Source: Hymenobacter terrenus (GTDB lineage Bacteria > Bacteroidota > Bacteroidia > Cytophagales > Hymenobacteraceae). From it: a DNA stretch of 64,000 nucleotides. Position numbers and translations under genes: made by a program. Every line of letters starts with the position of its first letter. Within the stretch, counting starts at the first letter, position 1. Shown here one piece after another: positions 9,295 through 17,812 of this stretch. The notes under the pieces were generated by a model. That model was not told where the DNA came from, did not search any database, and saw only the letters and a program-made list of their open reading frames with translations. The stretch is taken from positions 124,293 through 188,292 of the forward strand of contig NZ_LATM01000008.1 in the NCBI RefSeq assembly GCF_000972495.1, read 5' to 3'.

Positions 9295-11967
9295 ATGAAA
9301 AAGAATATCAGCATCAACCTGCAAGGAATTATCTTTCACATCGAGGAGGACGGCTACGAGGTGCTTAGCCGCTACTTGGCCGAGGTGAAAGCCCACTTTG
9401 CCAACTACCGCGGCCACGAAGACATTGTAGCCGATATTGAAGGGCGCATCGCCGAGCTTTTCTCCGCCCGCCTCTCCCCTCTCCAGCAAGTCATTAGCCT
9501 GGACGACGTGAATGCCATGACGGCCAAAATGGGCCGGGTAAGTGACTTCGCCTCGGACGCCGACGAGGACGATGAAGCTACTACCGAAACTGCCGGGGCC
9601 ACTGGTACCTCGGCTTCGGCCAATGCTTCGGCAGGCTTTGGCAGCACGGCGATTCCCAGCGCTACGGCAACCGCCACCGACGGCCCCAAACGCCTGTACC
9701 GCGACATGGCCAACCGCAAGGTGGCGGGGGTAGCCGCCGGCATTGCTCAATACTTCGCCGTAAATCCCCTCTGGATTCGCCTTGGGTTCGTGGTCGGCAC
9801 GATATTTTTCCCCGCCATCGGAATATGGGGTAACGTACACCACGACCGTTTTGAAGTGGGCGGCTGGCTTGCCCTAGCTTACATCATACTCTGGATTGTG
9901 CTGCCCAAACGCTACGATGCCCCGACACCTAACGAAGCCCTGCTGAACTCGGGTCCGCTGGCTGGTCGGCGCCTGTTTCGCGACACAGGCACCGGCAAAG
10001 TTGCTGGGGTAGCCGCAGGCCTGGCCGCCTACTTCAACATTGATGTGACGCTGGTACGGGTGATACTACTGGCCGGCCTGTTTGCGGGCGGCTTCACCTT
10101 CCTGCTGTACGTCATTTTGTGGATAGTCTTGCCCGAAGCCAAAACGGTTTCGGACAAGCTGCGGATGCGCGGCGACGCCGTAACGCTGGAAAGCTTCGAT
10201 AGCAGCATGCGCAACAGTGCTTTTGTCGACGGTCCTTCGACCACAAATCGCCCCGTAGGAGCTTTTGTTGAAGATGCCGCCCGTGGCCTGCAGCCCTTAG
10301 TAAACTTCCTGGGGTCAGCTATCCGCATCGTGGCTGGAGTGCTACTCACCATCATGGGCTTCAGCCTGCTGCTGACCCTAGCCATTGCCTTGGGAGCCGG
10401 CATCGGCCTGCTGCCTAATTCGGAAAACATCTCGTTTGGCGATGCGCCTGCTCACGTCATGCTGAACGGAATACCCGCGTGGGGGCTGCTATCTGGCTTT
10501 TTAGTCGCCGGAATTCCCTCTTTGTCGCTGCTGCTGGGCGGCCTGAACCTGCTGTTCCGCCACTCCATCATGCCCCGCACCGTGAGTCTGTCATTACTGG
10601 GGCTGTGGCTGCTGAGCGTTGTGGGGCTAGTAATGGTTATTGCGCAACAAAGCCGCCAGTACCAATACAATGCCGAAGTGGAGCAGGTAGAGCGCTATTC
10701 CGCCATCACCACGCCGGTAGTGATGCTCGATGCCCGCAACGTGGACCGCCAGTGGGAACAGCACGTGGATGTACGCCTCGCCGCGGCTGATAGCGGCAAA
10801 GTAGTAGAGGTGCTGCGCATCTTGGGTGCCAAAGGCCCAAGTGAAGAAGTGGCTCGCCGTAACGCTCTCACTTCCATAGACTATACGGTGCGACCCAGCG
10901 GTGACTCCTCGCTGGTATTTGACGACCATTTCTCCTTCTTGCCCGGCGCCAAATACCGCGAGCAAGAACTGGCTATTACCGTCCGCCTGCCCCGGGACCG
11001 CACGTTCCGTCTCAGTGAGCGTTTTGCCAACAACCTGCTTGATGATAACAACTTCGTGGATAACCGCCGCCCCACTAACCCCGAGCAGCACCGCTACCGC
11101 CTGCGCGGCAACAAGCTGGAGTGCCTGGCCTGCACCGATGAAGAACTCGGCAGAACCGACGACGAAGATGATTCCGAGTTCAACATCAATATTAACGGTG
11201 ATGACGCTATTGATGATGACGGCGATGATGATAACGACGACGGTGACAACGAAGACAACAAACCCGGCCTCTCGATCAACTACGGCGGTGCGCCTTCCTT
11301 CAGCACCGACTTGGACAACTACGGCAACGGCCGCCGCAACTTCGACGAAACCGACTTCACGCAAGTGAGCGTGGTGGGCGCCTACCGGGTAGTGATACGC
11401 CAGGCCGATGCTTTCAAGATTGAAGCTGGCGGCGCCGACAATACGTTGAACGACTTGCGCGTGGTGCGTGACGGCAACACCTTGAAAATCCGCCCCCGCA
11501 ACACTTTCTTTTTTGGCCGTAGCTGGAGCCGGAGCGAAGAAAAAGTGCTCATTCGCATCGACATGCCCAGCGTGGAAAGCTTGGACCTGGCCGGTGCTGT
11601 GCAAGCCGACCTAGGTGGCTTCGAGCGGCAAGAGCGCATGAAAGTGCAGCAGGCTGGCGCCAGCCACCTCCGCCTCAATGGCAACTACGGTACGCTAAAA
11701 GTAGCCCAAGCCGGCGCCTGCCGCACCACCGCCACCGGCCACGCCGATGACCTCGACCTCGACGCTGCTGGGGCCTGCGAACTAGCCGGTGCCAACCTCC
11801 AAACCCGCTCCGCCAAGGTAGCGGTAGCCGGCATGTGCAAGGCCCGCCTCAACGTGACGGAGAGCATCAAAGGTGATGCCGTCGGAGCCAGCGAAATAGC
11901 TTACAGTGGCCAACCAAAAAACGTGGATGTAGACGCCACGGGACCGTCCAGCGTCAAACGATTATAG
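9295..11967 (+). CDS. Double PspC-domain membrane protein with C-terminal GIN (DUF2807) domain
   Basis: 890 residues. An N-terminal cytosolic segment (1-80) resembles that of other Bacteroidota PspC proteins. Two PspC domains follow: KRLYRDMANRKVAGVAAGIA at about 132-200 and RRLFRDTGTGKVAGVAAGLA at about 224-285, each with a membrane helix. Further membrane helices lie at about 345-380, 395-425 and 440-465. A very acidic linker (about 615-650, rich in D, E and N) leads to a C-terminal right-handed beta-helix GIN domain (about 690-890; repeats such as VQQAGASHLRLNGNYG, VAQAGACRTTATG). PspC belongs to the phage-shock envelope stress response. The GIN head is a presumed surface or periplasmic adhesin-like module. 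It is the second gene of the padR unit, and its function is otherwise unproven. Confidence 0.9.
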   Translation: MKKNISINLQGIIFHIEEDGYEVLSRYLAEVKAHFANYRGHEDIVADIEGRIAELFSARLSPLQQVISLDDVNAMTAKMGRVSDFASDADEDDEATTETAGATGTSASANASAGFGSTAIPSATATATDGPKRLYRDMANRKVAGVAAGIAQYFAVNPLWIRLGFVVGTIFFPAIGIWGNVHHDRFEVGGWLALAYIILWIVLPKRYDAPTPNEALLNSGPLAGRRLFRDTGTGKVAGVAAGLAAYFNIDVTLVRVILLAGLFAGGFTFLLYVILWIVLPEAKTVSDKLRMRGDAVTLESFDSSMRNSAFVDGPSTTNRPVGAFVEDAARGLQPLVNFLGSAIRIVAGVLLTIMGFSLLLTLAIALGAGIGLLPNSENISFGDAPAHVMLNGIPAWGLLSGFLVAGIPSLSLLLGGLNLLFRHSIMPRTVSLSLLGLWLLSVVGLVMVIAQQSRQYQYNAEVEQVERYSAITTPVVMLDARNVDRQWEQHVDVRLAAADSGKVVEVLRILGAKGPSEEVARRNALTSIDYTVRPSGDSSLVFDDHFSFLPGAKYREQELAITVRLPRDRTFRLSERFANNLLDDNNFVDNRRPTNPEQHRYRLRGNKLECLACTDEELGRTDDEDDSEFNININGDDAIDDDGDDDNDDGDNEDNKPGLSINYGGAPSFSTDLDNYGNGRRNFDETDFTQVSVVGAYRVVIRQADAFKIEAGGADNTLNDLRVVRDGNTLKIRPRNTFFFGRSWSRSEEKVLIRIDMPSVESLDLAGAVQADLGGFERQERMKVQQAGASHLRLNGNYGTLKVAQAGACRTTATGHADDLDLDAAGACELAGANLQTRSAKVAVAGMCKARLNVTESIKGDAVGASEIAYSGQPKNVDVDATGPSSVKRL

Positions 11968-12055
11968 TTCGCCGAATTTCCTTTGTTAAGAAATAAATTC
12001 TAGGCAACTTTCCACAGATATTGACATCTATGTCTCCGAGAAAAAGAAGCCAGGC

Positions 12056-13495
12056 CTAGTTTGGTGAGTGAACGACGCCTCCTTCTGGAGCCAGTCCCAT
12101 GGCCGCCCCCTGCTGCAACAGGAAGGCCAGGGCTGGCTCCATTTCGTTTTTAATAGTGCCTTCGAGGATGGCCTCCATCACGACCTCCTTCAGTTCGCCC
12201 ACCTGCCGCGAAGGCTTCAGGCCGAAGGTTGCCATGATGATTTCGCCCGTAATAACCGGCCGGAAGCTGCGCAGGTGGTCCTTTTCTTCCACTTCCTTCA
12301 GCTTCTCTTCCACCTGCGCGAAGTTGCGCAGGTAACGGGCCTTGCGGTCGTAGTCTTTGCTGGTTATGTCGGCCCGACACAGTAACATGAGCCGGTCAAT
12401 ATCCTCGCCCGCCTCGAATAGCAAGCGGCGCACGGCCGAATCGGTTACGGTTTCCTTCACCAGGGCAATGGGACGCAGGTGCAAGCGGACAAGTTTTTGC
12501 ACCATGCGCATTTCCTCGCCCTGGGGCAGTTTCAGGTCGGCGAAGATGCCCGGCACCCAGCGGGCGCCCTTGTCCTCGTGGCCATGGAAGGTCCAACCCA
12601 CGCGCTGGTCGTAGCGCTTGGTGGCCGGCTTGGCGATGTCGTGAAGGATGGCGGCCCAGCGCAACCACAAGTCGCCACCGGCGTTGGTCACGTTATCCAG
12701 CACTTGGAGCGTGTGATAGAAATTGTCCTTGTGAGCGTGCGTACCTACTTTTTCCACCCCGTGCAGCAAGGCCATCTTAGGGAAGATGAGCTGCAAAAGG
12801 CCCGTCTGAAACAGCAGCTTGAACCCGTAGCTCGGCGTCGGCGACTCGATAATCTTATTCAGCTCGACCGTTATGCGCTCCTGCGACACAATTTTTATTC
12901 GGTCCTTATTCCGAATAATGGCGTCAAACGTATCGGGCTCAATGTCAAAGTTCAGCTGGCTGGCGAAACGAACGGCGCGCATCATGCGTAGCGGGTCGTC
13001 AGAGAAGGTCACATCCGGCCCCAGCGGTGTGCGGATGGTCTTGCTGGCGAGGTCCTTCATGCCCTCATAGCGGTCGACCAGGGTACCGAAGTCATCAGAA
13101 TTCAGGCTGATTCCGAGCGCATTGATGGTGAAGTCGCGGCGGGCTAAGTCTTCTTCCAAGGTGCCCGCTGCTACTTCCGGCTTGCGGCTTTCGGCTCGGT
13201 AGCTTTCCTTCCGGGCGCCCACAAACTCAATTTCGCCCGCTTCCTTGGTCGGCAGCATGGCCGTGCCGAAGTTCTTGAACACTGTGACCCGGCCGCGGCC
13301 CGGCAGCTTCGCACCCACCGCCTGCGCCAGCGCAATGCCGTCGCCCACGGTCACCACGTCAATATCCTTGCTGTCGCGTCCCAAAGCCAGGTCCCGCACG
13401 TAACCGCCAATCACGTAAGCGGGCTGCTTGAGCTCAGCCGCCGCTTCGGCGATGGTGCGAAAAATGGGCAATTCGGGCAGTTTAGGAATCTTCAT
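12056..13495 (-). CDS. CCA tRNA nucleotidyltransferase / poly(A) polymerase family with HD domain
   Basis: Start set at 13495 (MKIPKLPELPIF), where family homology begins; the frame runs on to 13600, but that extension looks non-coding. The 479-residue protein has the class II nucleotidyltransferase core: VIGGYVRDLALGR (GGxVRD), then DSKDIDVVT (the DxD metal site) at about residues 23-45. It is followed by RRDFTINALG and DPLRMMRAVRFASQL, the tRNA-binding neck, and an HD domain with LRWAAILHDIAKP. Such enzymes add or repair the 3' CCA of tRNAs. It converges with the PspC gene and is followed upstream by tsaC on the same strand, a second tRNA-related gene. Confidence 0.93.
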   Translation of the reverse strand: MKIPKLPELPIFRTIAEAAAELKQPAYVIGGYVRDLALGRDSKDIDVVTVGDGIALAQAVGAKLPGRGRVTVFKNFGTAMLPTKEAGEIEFVGARKESYRAESRKPEVAAGTLEEDLARRDFTINALGISLNSDDFGTLVDRYEGMKDLASKTIRTPLGPDVTFSDDPLRMMRAVRFASQLNFDIEPDTFDAIIRNKDRIKIVSQERITVELNKIIESPTPSYGFKLLFQTGLLQLIFPKMALLHGVEKVGTHAHKDNFYHTLQVLDNVTNAGGDLWLRWAAILHDIAKPATKRYDQRVGWTFHGHEDKGARWVPGIFADLKLPQGEEMRMVQKLVRLHLRPIALVKETVTDSAVRRLLFEAGEDIDRLMLLCRADITSKDYDRKARYLRNFAQVEEKLKEVEEKDHLRSFRPVITGEIIMATFGLKPSRQVGELKEVVMEAILEGTIKNEMEPALAFLLQQGAAMGLAPEGGVVHSPN

Positions 13496-13648
13496 ATAGT
13501 ATAGCACAATGGGCCGCGCTATAGCGCGACCCGCAGGACAGCAAAGGCTAACGTTGTAGCTCGCATCCCCCAACCCATCTGGTGCGGGAAAGCGAACCAC
13601 AAAGTTAGCTTCGCTGTCCTGCGAGTCGCGCTACTTTCCCTTTCGGCT

Positions 13649-14221
13649 CTACTCCCGCACTACTTCCAGTTCTCCACCAGCTCCCAGCCGGACCACGCGC
13701 GAAGGTCCTACTCGCGTGGCATCATCCTGCCGCCAGTTCACAACATGGTCGGCGCCGCGCACGATGGCGGCATCAATCTCGGCATATACAGCAGGAGTTG
13801 GCTCCCCGGCTTTGTTGGCCGATGTCGACACCAGCCCGTGGCCAAGCCGCCGCACCACCTTGTGGCAAAACTCATCGCGCACCACGCGCAGGCCCACCGT
13901 GCCGTCGGGCGCTACCAGGCTGGGTGCCACCGACCGGCTTGCCGGCAAAATGTAAGTTGTTGGGCGCGTATCGGCCGCCAGCAGCGCGTCCAATTGGTCT
14001 GGTACTGCCGATGCGTAACGCCGCAGCATGGCCATATCAGCCACCAGCACGATACTCGATTGGCCTTCCGAGCGGCCCTTTAGCTTATACAACTGTTTCA
14101 CGGCTGGTGGCACTTCGGCGTCGCAACCCAGGCCCCACACGGTATCGGTGGGATATAGAATGACTTGCTGGAGCAGCAGGGCATCTACCGCAGCTTCTAC
14201 TTCTTGCTGGAAACGGACCAC
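13649..14221 (-). CDS. tsaC: Threonylcarbamoyl-AMP synthase (Sua5/YciO/YrdC family)
   Basis: 190 residues, the length of a stand-alone YrdC/TsaC domain without the extra Sua5 domain. Motifs: ILYPTDTVWGLGCDA near residue 21, KLKGRSEGQSSIVLV (the KxR nucleotide-binding motif) and LVSTSANKAGEPTP (SxN). It makes threonylcarbamoyl-AMP from Thr, bicarbonate and ATP for the t6A37 modification of ANN-decoding tRNAs. The coding start abuts an inverted-repeat element (14229-14400), so its promoter is either inside or beyond that repeat. Confidence 0.92.
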   Translation of the reverse strand: MVRFQQEVEAAVDALLLQQVILYPTDTVWGLGCDAEVPPAVKQLYKLKGRSEGQSSIVLVADMAMLRRYASAVPDQLDALLAADTRPTTYILPASRSVAPSLVAPDGTVGLRVVRDEFCHKVVRRLGHGLVSTSANKAGEPTPAVYAEIDAAIVRGADHVVNWRQDDATRVGPSRVVRLGAGGELEVVRE

Positions 14222-14228
14222 AGATTAC

Positions 14229-14400
14229 ACGGGTTTTAACAGATGAAACGGATTTTTTGTGTTGTTGCCTTTATGGTTGTCAATTGCTATTTGTAGCCTA
14301 TTCACTCAAAGGCTTACCCTGGCAGGTGACCAACACGGATGCAAAGGTGCACCCATCCGAATTGACCCACAAAAAATCCGTTTCATCCATTAGAATCCGT
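14229..14400. repeat. Inverted repeat, about 33-bp arms
   Basis: Left arm 14229-14261 and right arm 14368-14400 are reverse complements with about five mismatches. The inner 20 bases (14242-14261 and 14368-14387) match perfectly. The right arm ends at the stop codon of the methylmalonyl-CoA epimerase gene. The spacer shows no coding potential. It resembles small non-autonomous repeats of Bacteroidota intergenic regions. Confidence 0.8.
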
Positions 14401-14805
14401 TCAACTTATGGTCTGGCAAAGCTCTACCAGTACGCCGGCCGCACTTTTGGGATGCACGAAGCAAACGAGCTTATTGTCGGCCCCTAGCTTGGGCTCTTCA
14501 TTTAAAAGTACGAACCCCTCCCCCTTCAGCCGCGCCATCTCCGCGCGGATGTCATCGACCTCAAAAGCGACGTGGTGAATGCCCTCCGGCTTTTTGGCCA
14601 GGTATTTCGTGATGGCGCTGTCGGGCGAGGTGCCGGCCAGCAGCTCAATCTTAGAGCCGCCAATCTGGAAAAAAACGGTATCTACTGCCTCGCTGGCCAC
14701 GTGCTCCTTCTTGTAAGGAACGACGCCCAGTAGCGTAGTGTAGAGGGCCGTGGCGGCCTCCAGGTCGTGCACGGCCAAGCCGAGATGTTCGAGATTGGTA
14801 AGCAT
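14401..14805 (-). CDS. mce: Methylmalonyl-CoA epimerase
   Basis: Start taken at 14805 (MLTNLEHLGLAVHDLEAA), which gives the usual 134 residues; a Met three codons upstream is also possible. It is a glyoxalase-fold (VOC) protein: LEHLGLAVHDL contains the first metal His, VDTVFFQIGGSKIELLAGT the second block, and GIHHVAFEVDDI the third. It interconverts (R)- and (S)-methylmalonyl-CoA between propionyl-CoA carboxylase and methylmalonyl-CoA mutase. It is transcribed divergently from iscS. Confidence 0.92.
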   Translation of the reverse strand: MLTNLEHLGLAVHDLEAATALYTTLLGVVPYKKEHVASEAVDTVFFQIGGSKIELLAGTSPDSAITKYLAKKPEGIHHVAFEVDDIRAEMARLKGEGFVLLNEEPKLGADNKLVCFVHPKSAAGVLVELCQTIS

Positions 14806-14818
14806 ATATAGCAAGGGT

Positions 14819-14891
14819 AAGCTCCAGCTTGGTGAAGTGATTAAGAGGTTTCGTACGGGTTTTTACGCGACTATTTACCAAGCTGGAGCTT
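14819..14891. repeat. Inverted repeat with perfect 15-bp arms
   Basis: AAGCTCCAGCTTGGT at 14819-14833 is exactly reverse-complementary to 14877-14891. Each arm is itself nearly palindromic (CCAAGCT..AGCTTGG type). It lies in the divergent mce/iscS gap, just upstream of the iscS promoter element. Confidence 0.75.
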
Positions 14892-14920
14892 GGCTATACA
14901 TTCCTTATTTAGATTGTATC

Positions 14921-14928
14921 TACTTTTG
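14921..14928 (+). promoter_or_regulatory. Candidate -7 promoter element of iscS
   Basis: TACTTTTG fits the Bacteroidota TAnnTTTG element. No good TTTG -33 box was found at the expected distance. Initiation near 14935 would give an 85-base leader to the iscS start at 15020. No IscR-like gene is nearby. Confidence 0.45.
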
Positions 14929-15019
14929 TGGCACCAAATAAAACTGATTGCCCCGTAACCGTGTTCTACGGGGGACTAGTTATTTGCTGGTTTACCATTC
15001 TGCTTTACCGCTGCGCGCA

Positions 15020-16234
15020 ATGCTTAAGCTCCCCATTTATCTCGATAACAATGCCACCACGCCCCTCGACCCGCGGGTACTGGAGGCGATGATGCCTTAT
15101 CTGACCGAAGTATTCGGCAACGCTGCTTCGCGCAACCATCCGTTCGGTTGGGCTGCGGAGGAAGCAGTGGACTATGCGCGGGAGCAAATTGCCAAGCTCA
15201 TCAACTGCGATTCGAAGGAAATTATCTTCACTTCGGGTGCTACCGAGTCGGACAACCTCGGTATCAAGGGTGTATTCGAGATGTATAGCCAGAAAGGCAA
15301 CCACATCATCACCGCCACCACCGAGCACAAAGCCGTGCTTGATACCTGTAAACACATCGAGAAGCTGGGGGGCCGCGTCACCTACCTGCCGGTGAATGAG
15401 CAAGGCCTCATCAGCCTCGAAGAGCTGGAAGCCGCCATGACCCCGGAGACTATCCTAGTCACTATCATGTATGGCAACAATGAGACAGGCACCATTCAGC
15501 CTATCCGCGAAATTGCTAAAATCGCCCACAAGCACGGCGCCCTCTTCATGACTGATGGCACCCAAGCCGTCGGTAAGATTCCAGTAGACGTCATCGCCGA
15601 TGGCATCGACATCATGGCCTTCACGGCTCATAAGCTCTACGGTCCTAAGGGTGTAGGTGCGCTATACGTGCGGCGCAAGAATCCTAGGGTGAAAGTAACG
15701 GCTCAGATGGACGGTGGCGGCCACGAGCGCGGCATGCGCTCCGGCACGCTCAACGTACCCGGCATCGTGGGTCTGGGCAAAGCCTGCGAGTTGGCCCGCC
15801 TCGAAATGGACGCTGACAGTGCCCGTCTGAGCGCCATGCGCGACCGGCTGGAGCGCGAGCTGCTCACGCTGGAAGAAAGTTACGTCAATGGTTCGCGGGA
15901 GCACCGCCTGCCGCACGTAACCAATATCAGCTTCAAGTATGTGGAAGGCGAAGGCCTGATGATGGGGGTGAAAGACCTGGCAGTGTCGTCGGGCTCGGCC
16001 TGTACCTCGGCTTCGCTGGAACCCAGCTATGTGCTTAAGGCCCTGGGTCTGAGCGACGATTTGGCTCACTCCTCGCTGCGTTTCGGTTTAAGCCGTTTCA
16101 CCACCGACGAGCAAATCGATTACGCTATTAATCACGTAAAAGAAGCCGTAACCAAGCTCCGCGAAATGTCCCCGCTATGGGAAATGTTCAAAGAGGGTGT
16201 CGATTTGAGCAAAATCGAGTGGGCGGAACACTAG
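15020..16234 (+). CDS. iscS: Cysteine desulfurase
   Basis: Start chosen at 15020 ([18 protein letters not shown]), where the conserved IscS/NifS sequence begins; the longer frame from 14948 adds a non-conserved leader. The 404-residue PLP enzyme converts cysteine to alanine and supplies persulfide sulfur. Visible are HKAVLDT, the PLP-lysine region [18 protein letters not shown], and the mobile catalytic-Cys loop [14 protein letters not shown], which is characteristic of group I (IscS). It heads an iscS-iscU-unknown-iscA cluster on the plus strand with inverted repeats in every gap. Confidence 0.96.
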   Translation: MLKLPIYLDNNATTPLDPRVLEAMMPYLTEVFGNAASRNHPFGWAAEEAVDYAREQIAKLINCDSKEIIFTSGATESDNLGIKGVFEMYSQKGNHIITATTEHKAVLDTCKHIEKLGGRVTYLPVNEQGLISLEELEAAMTPETILVTIMYGNNETGTIQPIREIAKIAHKHGALFMTDGTQAVGKIPVDVIADGIDIMAFTAHKLYGPKGVGALYVRRKNPRVKVTAQMDGGGHERGMRSGTLNVPGIVGLGKACELARLEMDADSARLSAMRDRLERELLTLEESYVNGSREHRLPHVTNISFKYVEGEGLMMGVKDLAVSSGSACTSASLEPSYVLKALGLSDDLAHSSLRFGLSRFTTDEQIDYAINHVKEAVTKLREMSPLWEMFKEGVDLSKIEWAEH

Positions 16235-16243
16235 AAACTAATT

Positions 16244-16345
16244 GTGAATTACAAATTATGAGTTTCGTGCTGCTTTAACGAGTTGACGCCTCATTTCCCA
16301 GGTTTGTAGTTCATAATTCAAGACTCATAATTCATAATTCAAGCG
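16244..16345. repeat. Imperfect inverted repeat between iscS and iscU
   Basis: An AT-rich arm GTGAATTACAAATTATGAG near 16245 is partly complementary to CTCATAATTCATAATTCAAG near 16325, with a further copy of the word CATAATTCA at about 16311. It ends immediately before the iscU ATG, so it must lie in the leader of iscU. Confidence 0.55.
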
Positions 16346-16348
16346 AAA

Positions 16349-16759
16349 ATGGCTTACTCAGATAAAGTAATCGACCACTACAGCAACCCCCGCAACGTGG
16401 GCACGCTGGACAAAAGTAAAAAGAACGTAGGCACCGGCCTCGTGGGCGCACCGGAGTGTGGCGACGTAATGCGCCTGCAAATCGAGGTGGACGAAGCAAC
16501 CAACACCATCACCGATGCCAAATTCAAAACCTTCGGCTGCGGCTCGGCCATTGCGTCGTCGTCGCTCGCTACGGAGTGGCTGAAGGGCAAATCCATTGAT
16601 GAGGCCCTGGCCATCGACAACATGGAGATTGTGGAAGAGCTGGCCTTGCCGCCAGTGAAGATTCACTGTTCAGTGCTGGCAGAAGATGCTATCAAGTCGG
16701 CCATCTCGGACTACCGCGTGAAAAACGGACTGCCCGCCTTAGAGTTGGCGCACCACTAG
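16349..16759 (+). CDS. iscU: Iron-sulfur cluster scaffold protein IscU
   Basis: 136 residues, normal for IscU. It starts with AYSDKVIDHYSNPRNVG. Three cluster-ligand cysteines are in place: GAPECGDVM, TFGCGSAIASSS and KIHCSVLAEDAI. The Hsc chaperone-binding LPPVK motif is present (LPPVKIHCS). It receives persulfide from IscS and assembles [2Fe-2S] for transfer. It lies 114 bp after iscS, with a repeat between them, and 92 bp before an unknown gene. Confidence 0.96.
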   Translation: MAYSDKVIDHYSNPRNVGTLDKSKKNVGTGLVGAPECGDVMRLQIEVDEATNTITDAKFKTFGCGSAIASSSLATEWLKGKSIDEALAIDNMEIVEELALPPVKIHCSVLAEDAIKSAISDYRVKNGLPALELAHH

Positions 16760-16765
16760 TTTTTG

Positions 16766-16845
16766 GATGAGGAATGAAAAAGAGGAGTGAAGAATTGCCC
16801 AAGTGGCGTTCTTTAATTCCTCATTCTTCGTTTCTCATTTTTCAT
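16766..16845. repeat. Imperfect inverted repeat between iscU and the next gene
   Basis: GAGGAATGAAAAAGAGGAG near 16769 is approximately the reverse complement of CTCATTCTTCGTTTCTCATT near 16821. It is another short AT-rich palindrome in the isc cluster. Confidence 0.5.
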
Positions 16846-16851
16846 TGCTAC

Positions 16852-17247
16852 ATGACCGACGAATTCGAGGCGGCCCGCTTGCAGCGCGAAATCGAGTTGC
16901 ATTTTGGCCCGCAGGGCGCGGAACTCCGGTTTGACTTCTGGCAACTGAACGAGCAGACACGGCTGGATTTGATTACTGTGAACCCGCGGCACCAGCAGAG
17001 CTTTCTGTTTCGTTACGAAACCGGCCACGACCAAGTGGAATGCCTGCGCAAAATGCTGGATTACGTGCGGCGCTACCGTGACAACGAAAGCTCTTTCACT
17101 CTGCAATGGCGGACGCGCGGCGATAAGGAGCTGCATACCTCCTACTTCCGGGCACACAACGCCTACGAAGCACTAGACAAACTCTATTTCGGCCGCGACC
17201 TCAACACCATAACCGTATTCAGCGTAGTCCTGAATCCTTCGTCGTAG
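16852..17247 (+). CDS. Unknown protein within the isc cluster
   Basis: Start at 16852 (MTDEFEAARLQREIELHFG) rather than 16774, because the upstream 26 codons are read from the repeat. A 131-residue soluble protein with no family I recognise. It contains a histidine/aromatic-rich middle (LDLITVNPRHQQSFLFRYE) and FTLQWRTRGDKELHTSYFRAHNAYEALDKL near the C terminus. No Cys pattern for metal binding is evident. Being between iscU and iscA on the same strand suggests a role connected with cluster assembly or with a product needing it, but this is inference from position only. Confidence 0.75.
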   Translation: MTDEFEAARLQREIELHFGPQGAELRFDFWQLNEQTRLDLITVNPRHQQSFLFRYETGHDQVECLRKMLDYVRRYRDNESSFTLQWRTRGDKELHTSYFRAHNAYEALDKLYFGRDLNTITVFSVVLNPSS

Positions 17248-17340
17248 ATAGCTGTTAGGTATTAGCTGTTAGCTTTTTATTTCCAGCTTTTTTGCAGTAA
17301 GCCAATAGTTACTAGCTGTTGGCTAAAGCTTAATAAAACC

Positions 17341-17667
17341 ATGATTACCGTATCTGATAAAGCCAAAGAAAAAGTGACGCGTCTCATGCACGACGCGCAC
17401 CTTGACGATACCTATCGCCTGCGTGCCTCGGTAGCCGGCGGCGGCTGCTCCGGCCTGAGCTACAAGCTGGATTTCGACAATGAGGTGCGGCCCATGGACC
17501 AGGAGTTTGAGGACAAGGGCGTGCGCGTGGTAGTTGACATGAAGAGCTTCCTTTACCTGGCTGGCACCGAACTAGATTTCTCCGACGGCCTCAATGGCAA
17601 GGGTTTCCAGTTCAACAATCCCAACGCCTCCCGTGAGTGTGGCTGCGGCGAAAGCTTCTCCGTCTGA
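17341..17667 (+). CDS. iscA: A-type iron-sulfur carrier (IscA/HesB family)
   Basis: 108 residues with the three conserved cysteines: VAGGGCSGLSYKL and, near the end, SRECGCGESF. The family accepts or delivers Fe-S clusters downstream of IscU. It closes the isc cluster and is followed by a strong hairpin terminator at 17737-17768. The 93-base gap before it contains repeated TAGCTGTTAG-type words, again a repeat remnant. Confidence 0.95.
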   Translation: MITVSDKAKEKVTRLMHDAHLDDTYRLRASVAGGGCSGLSYKLDFDNEVRPMDQEFEDKGVRVVVDMKSFLYLAGTELDFSDGLNGKGFQFNNPNASRECGCGESFSV

Positions 17668-17736
17668 CCCACGGAATACTCGAATAGCCAGATTTTGTGT
17701 ACGGCTCATTCCTGCCACACGAACCTAGTCAAGAAA

Positions 17737-17768
17737 GCAAAAGGCCACCTAATTGGGTGGCCTTTTGC
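17737..17768. terminator. Bidirectional terminator after iscA
   Basis: GCAAAAGGCCACC pairs with GGTGGCCTTTTGC around a short TAATTG loop. A and T runs flank both sides, so it can serve iscA and the converging T9SS gene. Confidence 0.8.
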
Positions 17769-17812
17769 TTTACGATGTCGCCTACAAAATCCGAGCGAAT
17801 CCGTAGTTCACG

